Shown in pieces: positions 1 to 8,121 of a stretch of 64,000 nt of DNA. This DNA comes from Salibaculum griseiflavum (GTDB lineage: Bacteria > Pseudomonadota > Alphaproteobacteria > Rhodobacterales > Rhodobacteraceae): NCBI RefSeq assembly GCF_003129565.1, contig NZ_QETF01000001.1:62001-126000 (forward strand). The letters are read 5' to 3'. The translations under genes were made by a program, and so were the position numbers. Within the stretch, counting starts at the first letter, position 1. Each line of letters begins with the position of its first letter. The notes below the pieces were generated by a model. The model searched no databases. It was not told the DNA's origin and saw nothing but the letters and a program-made list of their open reading frames with translations.

Positions 1-1
1 T

Positions 2-82
2 CGCGTCGGCCCGTTCCTGCGCTTCATCGGCAAACATCCGGACAACAGAATCGGTCTTGCAAAAGCCAACCGGCAAGAGTAA
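2..82 (+). CDS. 3' end of an unidentified protein (5' end outside window)
   Basis: Frame 2 is open from the window edge to a TAA at 80-82 and gives 26 residues ending in KANRQE. The codon choice (C/G-rich third positions) looks coding and the stop falls 15 bp before the tRNA, which suits the end of a real gene. Too little is present to name a family. It could be a chance open frame. Confidence 0.35.
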   Translation, partial: RVGPFLRFIGKHPDNRIGLAKANRQE

Positions 83-97
83 TTCGCCCCCCACGGT

Positions 98-174
98 CGG
101 AGTGTAGCTCAGCCTGGTAGAGCACTGTCTTCGGGAGGCAGGGGTCGGAGGTTCGAATCCTCTCACTCCGACCA
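98..174 (+). tRNA. tRNA-Pro (anticodon CGG)
   Basis: A 77-nt cloverleaf can be folded by hand. The acceptor stem CGGAGTG pairs with CACTCCG and is followed by ACCA. The D-arm is GCTCAGCCTGGTAGAGC, the anticodon stem CTGTC/GGCAG (one G-T pair) and the T-arm GGAGG-TTCGAAT-CCTCT. The seven-base anticodon loop TTCGGGA places CGG in the anticodon, reading the proline codon CCG. The CCA tail is encoded. Confidence 0.95.
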
Positions 175-210
175 ATTAAATCATTGCGTTTGGACGAGGA
201 TTTCGATGGT

Positions 211-222
211 TGTACATGTACA
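211..222. repeat. 12-bp perfect palindrome downstream of tRNA-Pro
   Basis: TGTACATGTACA is a perfect palindrome, with two further G-C pairs outside a G-T pair at 208-225. It lies between the tRNA and the 3' end of the minus-strand sugar transporter operon, so it could be an RNA hairpin or a protein site. No T-run follows on either strand, so it is not a convincing terminator. Confidence 0.3.
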
Positions 223-310
223 GCCGTATTCTTGTCTGTCGCGATTACGGCCAGTGATGCGCGCGGAAGCGATTTCGCGGGCGATCCGTCTCGATACTGG
301 CTGCCATTCG

Positions 311-1093
311 CTACGCCGGCACGGCTTCGCTGGGTGGCTCCTTGGCGCCGGTCATGAACGCGACGGCGTCGGACATGGTGTAATCCTTGGGGTCCACGAC
401 GCAAAGGCGGCGCCCGAGCCGATGGATGTGGATGCGGTCCGCAACCTCGAAGACGTGGGGCATGTTGTGGCTGATCAGGATGATCGGGATGCCCCGGCTG
501 CGCACGTCGAGGATCAGCTCCAGCACCTTGCGCGACTCCTTCACGCCCAGTGCGGCTGTCGGCTCGTCCAGGATGATGACCTTGGAGCCGAACGCGGCGG
601 CGCGCGCCACGGCAACGCCTTGCCGCTGGCCGCCCGAGAGGGTTTCGACTGCCTGGTTGATATTCTGGATCGTCAGCAGCCCCAGTTCACTGAGCTTCTC
701 ACGAGCGAAGGTTTCCATCGCAGGCCTGTCGAGTTTTCGGAACCACTGCCCCACGAGGCCGGGCTTCCGGATCTCGCGCCCCATGAACATGTTGTCCGCG
801 ATAGACAGCGCGGGCGACATCGCCAGGGTCTGGTAGACCGTCTCGATCCCCGCCTCCCGCGCGTCGATGGGGGATTGGAAATTGACGGGCTTGCCTTCGA
901 CATAGACCTGGCCGCCATCCGGCTGAAGCGCGCCCGAAAGCGTCTTGATCATGACGGACTTGCCGGCCCCGTTGTCGCCGATCACGGCCAGGATTTCGCC
1001 AGGCATCAGGTCGAAGTCGCAGCTGTCCAGCGCCGTGACCTTGCCAAATCGCTTGATCAGTCCGCGCCCTGAGAGGATGGGTTCCGTGGTCAT
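311..1093 (-). CDS. frcA: Sugar ABC transporter ATP-binding protein (fructose-type, FrcA-like)
   Basis: Single-domain ABC ATPase of 260 residues that powers uptake through the adjacent permease on the cytoplasmic face of the inner membrane. Visible motifs are Walker A GDNGAGKS (39-46), Q-loop VYQ (87-88), signature LSGGQ (152-156), Walker B VIILDEP (172-178) and H-loop His209. Members of the RbsA family have two such domains; this protein has one, as in the fructose/mannose/ribose FrcBCA systems of rhizobia. Its ATG overlaps the frcC stop by 4 bp (ATGA), so the two are translationally coupled. The substrate is inferred from family resemblance only; other monosaccharides are possible. Confidence 0.88.
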   Translation of the reverse strand: MTTEPILSGRGLIKRFGKVTALDSCDFDLMPGEILAVIGDNGAGKSVMIKTLSGALQPDGGQVYVEGKPVNFQSPIDAREAGIETVYQTLAMSPALSIADNMFMGREIRKPGLVGQWFRKLDRPAMETFAREKLSELGLLTIQNINQAVETLSGGQRQGVAVARAAAFGSKVIILDEPTAALGVKESRKVLELILDVRSRGIPIILISHNMPHVFEVADRIHIHRLGRRLCVVDPKDYTMSDAVAFMTGAKEPPSEAVPA

Positions 1094-2166
1094 TGCGATA
1101 CCTTTCTAATCCACTGGTCCAGCGACACCGCCCCGATGATGAGGGCGCCGATCAGGAGCCATGTCCATTGCGGGTTCGCGCCTGCCATGCGCAGGCCAAG
1201 TTCGAATACCCCGACGATCAGGGCGCCGAAGAACGCGCCGACAATTGAACCGCGCCCACCGAAAAGCGAGATGCCTCCGATCACGACGGCGGTGATAGAC
1301 TGGATATTGCCCATCATGCCCGTGGACACGGCTGGCGACACCGAGCCGAAGCGCCCGATCATCACCCACCCGGTCAGCGCACAAATGAAGCCCACCAGCA
1401 TGTAGACCGACATAAGGGTTCTGTGGACGTTCACACCGGCAAGCTCGGCCGCCTCGGGATCATCGCCGACCGCATAGACATGCCGCCCCCAGGCGGTGGA
1501 GCGCAGCGCGTAGGCCAGCGCCGCCACAAGGCCGACCATGAGCAGGACACCGAGAGTGAACGTCGCGCCGCCGGCCTGGAATTTGACCCCGAGCAATTGC
1601 AGGAACGCCGCCTCGGTCTCGATGTCCTGAGAGCGGATCGTCTCGTTGCGAGAGTAGAGATAGTTGGCGGCCAGCAGGATCTGCCACATGCCCAAGGTGA
1701 CGATGAACGGTGGCAGTTTGACCCGGCTGACCAGCCAGCCGCTGATCGCGCCGATTGCCGTGCCGATGGTCAGGCCGAGCATGACCGAGACCGCCGGCGG
1801 AATGCCGTATCGGAACGTGAACTGGCCCATGATGACCGAGGATAGAACCGCCAGGGCGCCGACCGACAGGTCGATACCCGCAGTCAGAATGACAAGGCTT
1901 TGCGCCGCAGCCAGAACACCAACGATTTGCACCTGCTGCAAGATCAGCGTCAGCGCGAAGGGCGAGAAGAATTTCGAGCCGAGGGCGATGCCGAAAATGA
2001 TGATCGCGGCCACCAGAACGATCAGGGGGACAAGCGACGGCGTTGCGTGGAGCATCTCCTGCAGCCGGCCGACAAAGCCCTTTTCTTCGCCCTCGAAGGA
2101 GGCAACGTCCTTTGACGCCCCTGTGAGCACGGATTCGTAGTTGTCCGCGTTGCGGTCTGTTGGCAT
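1090..2166 (-). CDS. frcC: Sugar ABC transporter permease (FrcC-like)
   Basis: Inner-membrane permease of the ribose/fructose class (BPD_transp_2 family), 358 residues with about 9-10 hydrophobic segments from residue 45 on. The family hallmark TAGIDLSVG is at 95-103, and a cytoplasmic EAA-like loop (GDDPEAAELAGVNV) interacts with the ATPase. The start is the ATG at 2166, preceded by the strong Shine-Dalgarno GGGGGAGG. An open frame extends 27 codons upstream to 2247 but has no ribosome site and unlikely composition. It sits between the binding-protein and ATPase genes in one transcript. Confidence 0.88.
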   Translation of the reverse strand: MPTDRNADNYESVLTGASKDVASFEGEEKGFVGRLQEMLHATPSLVPLIVLVAAIIIFGIALGSKFFSPFALTLILQQVQIVGVLAAAQSLVILTAGIDLSVGALAVLSSVIMGQFTFRYGIPPAVSVMLGLTIGTAIGAISGWLVSRVKLPPFIVTLGMWQILLAANYLYSRNETIRSQDIETEAAFLQLLGVKFQAGGATFTLGVLLMVGLVAALAYALRSTAWGRHVYAVGDDPEAAELAGVNVHRTLMSVYMLVGFICALTGWVMIGRFGSVSPAVSTGMMGNIQSITAVVIGGISLFGGRGSIVGAFFGALIVGVFELGLRMAGANPQWTWLLIGALIIGAVSLDQWIRKVSQ

Positions 2167-2254
2167 CGGTTTTCCTCCCCCGAAGCGGCCAGTTGCGCCA
2201 AGTCCCAAGACAGCTATTGCATCGCCGGCATGTGCTGTCGCCTGCATGTCCTGA

Positions 2255-2281
2255 CGGGCGCCCGCGATCCACGGACGCCCG
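2255..2281 (-). terminator. Possible intercistronic stem-loop between frcB and frcC
   Basis: CGGGCG (2255-2260) can pair with CGCCCG (2276-2281) across a 15-nt loop. There is no T-run. A hairpin just after a binding-protein gene commonly stabilises that part of the transcript and lowers downstream expression, which fits the position, but the stem is short. Confidence 0.3.
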
Positions 2282-2298
2282 CCAGACGATCTAACGGA

Positions 2299-3318
2299 TC
2301 AGCCCCAGCAGAGCTCCAGCCCCTCATCGGTGTCGATCGAGGGCACGCCGTCGACAGGATCATCAGTCACCAGCGCGACGCCGGTGTCAAAGAAATCCTT
2401 GCCCTCGGTGGCAGCGGGCTTTTCGCCTGTCTCGGCGAAGTTGGCGATCGCTTCGATGCCCAGTGACGCCATCATCAGCGGGTATTGCTGGCTCGTCGCG
2501 CCGATCACGCCGTCCTTGATGTTCTCCACACCGGGGCAGCCGCCATCGACCGATACGATCAGAACCTCGTCCTCGCGACCCAGTGCGCGCAGCGCCTCGT
2601 AGGCCCCGGCGGCGGCCGGTTCGTTGATGGTGTAGACGACGTTGATCTCGGGATCGGTCGCAAGCAGGTTTTCCATGCCGCGGCGGCCGCCGTCGGTCGC
2701 GCCGTCGCTCACATCATGGCCGATGATGCGCGGATCGGTTTCGTCGCCCCACTTGTTCGGGTCGCCCAGGTCGATGCCGAAGCCATCGAGGAAGCCCTGG
2801 TTGCGCAGGACGCCGACGGTCGGCTGCGAGATGTTGATGTTGAGAAGGCCGATCTTGGCGTCCGCTGCCGCGTCACCGAGTTGGCCCGCAGCCCATTGGC
2901 CGATCAGCACGCCGGCCTGATAGTTATCGGTTGCGAAGGTCATGTCCGCTGCGTCGATCGGGTCGAGCGGCGTATCGAGCGCGATCACCAGCACACCCGC
3001 ATCGCGTGCCTGTTCAACCACTGGCGCGATGGCGGCCGGGTCGGAGGGCGTCAGTAGAATGCCGTCGGCGCCGTTCGCGATGCAGGTTTCGATTGCGGCG
3101 ACTTGGGTTTCGTTGTCCCCGTCGATCCGGCCTGCATAGGTGTTCAGCTCGATGCCGAGCTCTTCGGCCTTGGCCGAAGCGCCTTCGCGCATCTTGACGA
3201 AAAAGGGGTTGCTGTCCGTCTTGGTGATCAAACAGGCGGATGTCGCGTGGCCCTCGGCCATCGCGGCGCCTGCAGACGTGATTGCGGCAACAGCAGTGCC
3301 GACCAGAAGCTTTCTCAT
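2299..3318 (-). CDS. frcB: Periplasmic sugar-binding protein (FrcB-like)
   Basis: Substrate-binding protein of the ribose/fructose type (Peripla_BP_4), 339 residues. The N-terminus is a Sec signal peptide with probable cleavage after AMA (residue 21). The mature protein begins with the usual beta-strand followed by [11 protein letters not shown] and later carries [10 protein letters not shown] and ALDTP, both typical of pentose/hexose binders. The ATG at 3318 has a good ribosome site (GGGAGGA). It is first in the frcBCA-like operon and divergent from the ROK regulator, which suggests inducible expression by the imported sugar. Confidence 0.9.
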   Translation of the reverse strand: MRKLLVGTAVAAITSAGAAMAEGHATSACLITKTDSNPFFVKMREGASAKAEELGIELNTYAGRIDGDNETQVAAIETCIANGADGILLTPSDPAAIAPVVEQARDAGVLVIALDTPLDPIDAADMTFATDNYQAGVLIGQWAAGQLGDAAADAKIGLLNINISQPTVGVLRNQGFLDGFGIDLGDPNKWGDETDPRIIGHDVSDGATDGGRRGMENLLATDPEINVVYTINEPAAAGAYEALRALGREDEVLIVSVDGGCPGVENIKDGVIGATSQQYPLMMASLGIEAIANFAETGEKPAATEGKDFFDTGVALVTDDPVDGVPSIDTDEGLELCWG

Positions 3319-3420
3319 ACTATCCTCCCAGATATTTGGTTGGCAGAGCCTCCACTCTGCATTTCGACGACAGGCAAAACCAATCGTGTGCCCTAAGCAG
3401 GCCTGATTCGACCGGCCGTG

Positions 3421-3450
3421 TCAATTAATTAGTTAAGTTTCTTTATTAAA
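3421..3450. promoter_or_regulatory. AT-rich operator-like tract between frcB and the ROK gene
   Basis: The 172-bp divergent gap holds one markedly AT-rich stretch. It contains the palindrome AATTAATT (3423-3430) and three TTAA elements (3425, 3433, 3446). ROK repressors of the NagC/Mlc/XylR group bind AT-rich imperfect palindromes, so this is the most likely operator or promoter for both genes. The exact site cannot be set from one sequence. Confidence 0.4.
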
Positions 3451-3490
3451 TGGAATCGACTATGATTACCTTCGGAGGAGTTCTAAGACT

Positions 3491-4669
3491 GTGCATATGG
3501 ATGACGGGCTAGTCAGATCTATCAGCACCGGACTGAGCCAGCGTGGCGTTCGCGACCACAATGAACGACTATTGCTTTCACTCATTCAGCGACATGGCGG
3601 ACAGCCCGCAAGCGACTTGGCGAAACGGGCGGGCCTGTCTCCGCCAACCGTGTCCAGCATCCTGCGCCGGCTGGAGATGGAGGGCATTGTCATTCGGGGC
3701 GAGCCGGTGCGCGGCAAGGTGGGCAAGCCGTCGACCCCGATGCTGATCCATTCGGATGGCGCTTTCTCTTTCGGTTTGAAGATCGGGTGGCGCTCGGCGG
3801 AATTGGCGCTGATTGATCTGGGTGGCGCCATGCGCCATGAGCGCAGCACCACATATTCCAGACCCTTGCCCGACACCGTTTTCGCGTTCCTGCAAGAGGG
3901 CATCTCCGAAATCACGGCGCAGCTGACCAGCGACCAGAAGAAGCGCGTCTGCGGTCTTGGGGTCGCGGTTTCCTTCGAGATCTGGAACCGGTCCGAACAG
4001 GCCAATGTCGATCGTACCGAATATCCTGAATGGCAGTCCGTCGATCTGTGTCAGACCCTTCATGGTCAGACGGGCCTCCCGGTCTCGATCCTCAATGATG
4101 CCACCGCCGCCTGCCAGGCCGAACACACGTTCGGGCGTGGCAAGGAATTCCAGGATTACGCCTATTTCTTCATCGGCGCCTATATCGGTGGTGGGATCGT
4201 TCTGGACAACGCGGTCTACGAGGGGCGGCAGGGCAATGCCGGAGCGCTGGGATCGCTTCACAGTATCGGTCCGAATGGCGAAAGCATGCAATTGGTCGAC
4301 ATGGCGTCTATCCGCCAATTGGAAACGCGCCTGAACGAGGTCGATATCGACCCCCGGCAGTTATGGGTAGACCCGGAGAGCTGGACCAGACTGTCCCGCT
4401 ATGTCGACCCTTGGGTCGGTCAGACAGCGCAGGAACTCGCGAAAGCGGCAATGTCCGTTTGTTCGGTCATCGACTTCGAGGCGATATTGATTGATGGCGC
4501 CTTCCCAAGCGAGATCCGGAATCAACTGGTGGAAAGGGTGCGGCGCTACGTCAGAACCCAGGACACGAGGGGGCTGATCTCTCCAAGGATCGAGGCAGGA
4601 AGCATCGGCGCCAAGGCGCGTGCCATCGGAGCGGCAACACGACCCATCGGCAGCCAGTTTCTGTTGTAG
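3491..4669 (+). CDS. frcR: ROK-family transcriptional regulator (FrcR-like)
   Basis: Regulator of 392 residues: an N-terminal winged HTH (about 27-70, with ASDLAKRAGLSPPTVSSILRR) and a C-terminal ROK sugar-sensing domain with LNDATAA near 200 and a glycine-rich GAYIGGGIVLD segment. The zinc-binding CxCGxxGCxE motif of NagC, Mlc and ROK kinases is absent. The GTG at 3491 is preferred over the ATG two codons on because GGAGGAG (3474-3480) lies 10 nt before it. It is divergent from frcBCA, matching the frcR arrangement of rhizobial fructose loci. No fructokinase gene (frcK) follows here. Confidence 0.85.
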   Translation: MHMDDGLVRSISTGLSQRGVRDHNERLLLSLIQRHGGQPASDLAKRAGLSPPTVSSILRRLEMEGIVIRGEPVRGKVGKPSTPMLIHSDGAFSFGLKIGWRSAELALIDLGGAMRHERSTTYSRPLPDTVFAFLQEGISEITAQLTSDQKKRVCGLGVAVSFEIWNRSEQANVDRTEYPEWQSVDLCQTLHGQTGLPVSILNDATAACQAEHTFGRGKEFQDYAYFFIGAYIGGGIVLDNAVYEGRQGNAGALGSLHSIGPNGESMQLVDMASIRQLETRLNEVDIDPRQLWVDPESWTRLSRYVDPWVGQTAQELAKAAMSVCSVIDFEAILIDGAFPSEIRNQLVERVRRYVRTQDTRGLISPRIEAGSIGAKARAIGAATRPIGSQFLL

Positions 4670-4811
4670 GGCGCTTGCCGGTTGGCGGTGGGTGCGTGAC
4701 AAGCACGAGGTGCGATTCCGGATTCATGAAAACCTCCAATCGGCTGCCCGGTCTTCGGTCAGCACCTGACCGCGGGTCCTTGGACAGGCAAAAGGCCTTC
4801 GCGAAACCAGT

Positions 4812-5921
4812 TCAAGGCAGGGTCGTTGCGCGATCGGTGCGGCAGCCATAGGTCGCGGTCAGTTCACGGATCGTCGCCACCTCTGCGGCATCGTAGGGCG
4901 TCCCGTCCTCGTGCAGGAGGTCATGGAACCATATGTCGCGATCCGGCTCGCCGCCATGGGCGCGCACAAGGTCATCGGGCCAGGGCAGCCAGGTCTGAGT
5001 GCGGCCCTTGACCAGTCCCCACTGAAAGCACCCGACGCCGCGATCATGGAACATCGACAGCTGGTCCGAGATGCGGCTGTCGACGGACCGGGCCATCCAT
5101 TCGGTGCACAGGATGGGACGATCCAGAACCTCCAGGTAGTCGATGAATTGACCGACACGCTTGCGGTTCCAATACGCGTGGAAGGTGATGATGTCGGAGT
5201 GCACCAGGGCGCTGCGGTCGATCTCGGTCTGATAGGGATGGGCGTCATCATCCGGCAGCGGCGTGGTCCATGCCGCCACGGTCAAGGGGGCTTCGGGCTC
5301 TTCCATTCGCGCCCAGGCAAAGCAGTTTTCCATCAGCGTCAGGGCGTGATTTTCCAAACCCTTGTCGTAGCTTCCATAGCTTGCCTCGGAAAAATCCATG
5401 CGATTGCCGGGTTCATTGTAAAGATCCCAGAACAGCACGCGCGGGTCGCTTTGGAAGCTGCGCACCATGTCGCGGACATAGGCTTGCAATTCGTCGGTTC
5501 GGGTCTCGGACATGACGACAGCGCGGCCGGGCGAGGCGATTGCACGGCTGTTATGGACACCTGGCACCGGGTCGGGCTGCGGCCCCCAGACCGGTTCGGT
5601 GCCACCAAAGCCGCAATCATCGAAAAGGCAGGGAACGGTATCGATGCCATGGCGTTCCGCAATTTCCATGAATTGGCCAAGACGGTCCTTCAGCGCGTCG
5701 CCGTCGTGCAGCCAGCCCTGGAAGGGCAAGTTGACGCGGACCGCGTTGAAGCCGATCTCACCCGCCCAACCGAGTTCCCGGTCTATTGTGGGCGCATCGA
5801 ATGTATCGGGGTGCCACATCTCGATGAAGTTGACGGCGGTCGAGGGCAGGAAATTGAATCCACAAACCCAGGGGCGAGCCTGCCACCATTCCTTTGCGCG
5901 GTTTTCGCTCCAGCGATCCAT
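4812..5921 (-). CDS. Glycoside hydrolase, family 5/cellulase-like TIM barrel
   Basis: A 369-residue protein with the layout of clan GH-A hydrolases. WDLYNEPG holds the likely acid/base Glu170, TFHAYW (247-251) follows a strand, and LCTEW holds the likely nucleophile Glu274. There is no signal peptide, so it should act in the cytoplasm on an imported oligosaccharide. It lies 65 bp downstream of the binding-protein gene of the sugar transporter at 6.0-9.2 kb, in the same direction, and is probably the last gene of that operon. The glycosidic bond cleaved cannot be read from the sequence. The ribosome site at the ATG (5921) is weak. Confidence 0.75.
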   Translation of the reverse strand: MDRWSENRAKEWWQARPWVCGFNFLPSTAVNFIEMWHPDTFDAPTIDRELGWAGEIGFNAVRVNLPFQGWLHDGDALKDRLGQFMEIAERHGIDTVPCLFDDCGFGGTEPVWGPQPDPVPGVHNSRAIASPGRAVVMSETRTDELQAYVRDMVRSFQSDPRVLFWDLYNEPGNRMDFSEASYGSYDKGLENHALTLMENCFAWARMEEPEAPLTVAAWTTPLPDDDAHPYQTEIDRSALVHSDIITFHAYWNRKRVGQFIDYLEVLDRPILCTEWMARSVDSRISDQLSMFHDRGVGCFQWGLVKGRTQTWLPWPDDLVRAHGGEPDRDIWFHDLLHEDGTPYDAAEVATIRELTATYGCRTDRATTLP

Positions 5922-5947
5922 GTGACGTTCCGTATGGGATGGAGTAT

Positions 5948-5973
5948 GGCCCCGCCGGTGTGCCGACGGGGCC
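5948..5973 (-). terminator. Intercistronic stem-loop after the sugar-binding protein gene
   Basis: GGCCCCG (5948-5954) and CGGGGCC (5967-5973) form a perfect 7-bp stem with a 12-nt loop. It lies between the stop of the binding-protein gene and the start of the glycosidase gene. No T-run follows in the direction of transcription, so it more likely protects the upstream mRNA or causes partial termination than ends the operon. Confidence 0.5.
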
Positions 5974-5986
5974 TGTTCGCCTTGCT

Positions 5987-7261
5987 TTAGCGGTCCAGCA
6001 AGTCCTGCACTTCAAGCTCGGCGTCGGAAAGGGCGGCCTCAACCGGCTTGCCGGTCAGCCAGATCGCCTGCAGTTCGCGGTTGAGCACGTCCTGAATGGC
6101 GCCGTAGCGCTCGGACGGGGGCGTGTCCTTGGCGATGGCCGCCGTTTCCGCGTATTCGTCACGATGCGGCAGCGACTGGTAGGCGTCGCTTTCCACGACG
6201 GAATTGCGGACGGCCATGTGACCCGTACGCGCCCAGTCGATGTTGTGATCGTTGATGAAGGCCAGCACCTTCATTGCCGCGGCGCGCGTTTCGCCGTCGA
6301 TGGTCGAGGGCAGCGCCCACATGTGGCTGTCCGCCCAGGTCGCGCCGGTGTCGAACAGCGTCGGGAAGTCGGCGGCGTAGTAATTGTCCAACCCGACCTC
6401 TTCCTTGGCGGCCTCGGCGGCGTAGAAATCCACGACCCAGGTGCCGTTGACCAGAACCGCCGCTTCGCCATTCAGGAAGGCTTGCTGGCTGTCCGCGTAG
6501 TTCAGCTGAGGATTGGCCAGCCCGGCATCGAACAACTGGGTGATCGCGGTCACTGCGTTTGCGCCGGCCTCGGTGTTGATGGTGGCGGTGCCGTCCTCGG
6601 AGAAGATGTTGGAGTCCTGCTGCCACATCAGCGCCAGCACAAGGCGCACGCCGATCGGGAACTGGGCGAAGTCGGCCGCCAGGTAGTCCTGCCCGGTGGC
6701 GTCCTTGACCATCTGGGCATGTTCCATCAGCTCTTCGGGCGACGACGGCAGGATCGGCTCGCCGTTCTCGACCAGCCCGGCTTCGGCCATCAGGTCCATG
6801 TTGACGTGCCAGAGGTTGGCATGGAAATCCATCGGAACACCGTAGATGCCGCCCTCGTAGCTGACTGCTTCAAGGGCGTTCTCGGACCAGTCGGCGGGGT
6901 CGATGCCTGCCGCTTCCAGGTCGCCCGAGATTTCGGCCAGCGCGCCAAGCCCGGCGAATTCGGGAATACGGTGACGGTGCATCACGAACACGTCCGGCGG
7001 CGTGCCTCCGGCAAAGGCCGCTTTCACCTGGTCGTAGTAATTGCCCCAGTCGGTCGGCAGGGTGTTGACGGTGACGCCGTCGATCTCGGCGCTGGCGGCA
7101 TTGATGATCGACTGGATGATGCAGGGTTCGCCGACGCTGGTGGTGGTGTCGGTCCCGGCGTCCTCGCAGGCGCCGAAGAAGCGGGCGAGCGTCACCTCTT
7201 GCGCCGGTGCGGCGCTGGCGAAGGATGCGGCGGCGGCCGCTGTCAGTAGCACATGTTTCAT
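5987..7261 (-). CDS. Extracellular solute-binding protein, family 1 (sugar ABC transporter)
   Basis: Periplasmic binding protein of 424 residues in the maltose/sn-glycerol-3-phosphate class (SBP_bac_1). A Sec signal peptide spans residues 1-20 (cleavage after APA). The body shows GGTPPDVFVMH, YGVPMDFHANLWHVN and LNGEAAVLVNGTW, the usual pattern of these proteins. The ATG at 7261 follows GGGAGG. It is cotranscribed with the two permease genes upstream in the operon and with the glycosidase gene downstream. The ligand is unknown; the glycosidase neighbour suggests a di- or oligosaccharide. Confidence 0.9.
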   Translation of the reverse strand: MKHVLLTAAAAASFASAAPAQEVTLARFFGACEDAGTDTTTSVGEPCIIQSIINAASAEIDGVTVNTLPTDWGNYYDQVKAAFAGGTPPDVFVMHRHRIPEFAGLGALAEISGDLEAAGIDPADWSENALEAVSYEGGIYGVPMDFHANLWHVNMDLMAEAGLVENGEPILPSSPEELMEHAQMVKDATGQDYLAADFAQFPIGVRLVLALMWQQDSNIFSEDGTATINTEAGANAVTAITQLFDAGLANPQLNYADSQQAFLNGEAAVLVNGTWVVDFYAAEAAKEEVGLDNYYAADFPTLFDTGATWADSHMWALPSTIDGETRAAAMKVLAFINDHNIDWARTGHMAVRNSVVESDAYQSLPHRDEYAETAAIAKDTPPSERYGAIQDVLNRELQAIWLTGKPVEAALSDAELEVQDLLDR

Positions 7262-7287
7262 CGGTTTCCTCCCTTTGGATGTGCGGA

Positions 7288-8121
7288 TTATCCCTTGGAC
7301 CCGCCAGCGGTCATGGCTTGCACCACGTAGCGCTGGAAGATCAGGAACAGGATGACGACCGGAAGCGAGGCGATGACGCCCGAGGCCATGACACGGCCCA
7401 GCCCTTCCGATTGTGCGAAGTTGGATTGGATCGAGGCCAGCCCCAGCGTGATCGTGAAGTATTCGCGCTGTTGGGCGCTCACGAGCGGCCAGAGGTAGTC
7501 GTTCCAGGCGTAAAGGAATGTCAGGATCGCCAGGGTCATCATCGCCGGGCGGGCCAGAGGCAGCATGATGTACCAGAAGATGCGCAGCCAGCCGACGCCA
7601 TCGAGGCGCGCAGCTTCTTCAATGTCCTGGGGAATGGCGCGGAAGAACTGCAGCATCAGGAAAACCCCGATCGGCACCGCCATGCGCGGCAGGATCAGCG
7701 CGTGATAGCTGTTGTGCCAGCCAAGGTCGGCGAACATCGTGTAGAGCGGGATGAACACGGCCTGCTCCGGCACCATGAGGCCCACCAGGCAGATCACCAG
7801 GATGGTCCGCTTGAAGGGAAAGTCGAGCCGCGCCAGGGCGTAACCGGCCGTTGTGGACACGGCCAGAACACCCAGCGTCATCCCAAGCGAAACGATCAGC
7901 GAGTTCAGGAACCACCACGGTGTCTGCCCGAAGGTGAACAGTGCGGCGTAATTGTCGGCGGTGAAGGGCAGGGGCACCAGGCCAAAGGCCGTGCTGGAGG
8001 TCGTGCGCGCCAGAACGTCATTGGGCTGGAACGACAGCGAAACCATCCAGAGCGTCGGCACCAGCCAGATGAAGGCCGGGATCGAAAGCGCGATGACAAG
8101 CCAGTAATATCCTCGGTTCAT
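7288..8121 (-). CDS. Carbohydrate ABC transporter permease (MalG-type)
   Basis: Inner-membrane subunit of 277 residues with six predicted membrane segments. The MalG-class EAA loop, EEAARLDGVGWLRIFWYIMLP, marks the contact with the ATPase. The start is the ATG at 8121, overlapping the previous permease stop by 4 bp; an open frame continues far upstream but is antisense-like in composition. It works with the permease at 8118-9206 and the binding protein at 5987. No partner ATPase gene is present in this cluster. Confidence 0.9.
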   Translation of the reverse strand: MNRGYYWLVIALSIPAFIWLVPTLWMVSLSFQPNDVLARTTSSTAFGLVPLPFTADNYAALFTFGQTPWWFLNSLIVSLGMTLGVLAVSTTAGYALARLDFPFKRTILVICLVGLMVPEQAVFIPLYTMFADLGWHNSYHALILPRMAVPIGVFLMLQFFRAIPQDIEEAARLDGVGWLRIFWYIMLPLARPAMMTLAILTFLYAWNDYLWPLVSAQQREYFTITLGLASIQSNFAQSEGLGRVMASGVIASLPVVILFLIFQRYVVQAMTAGGSKG

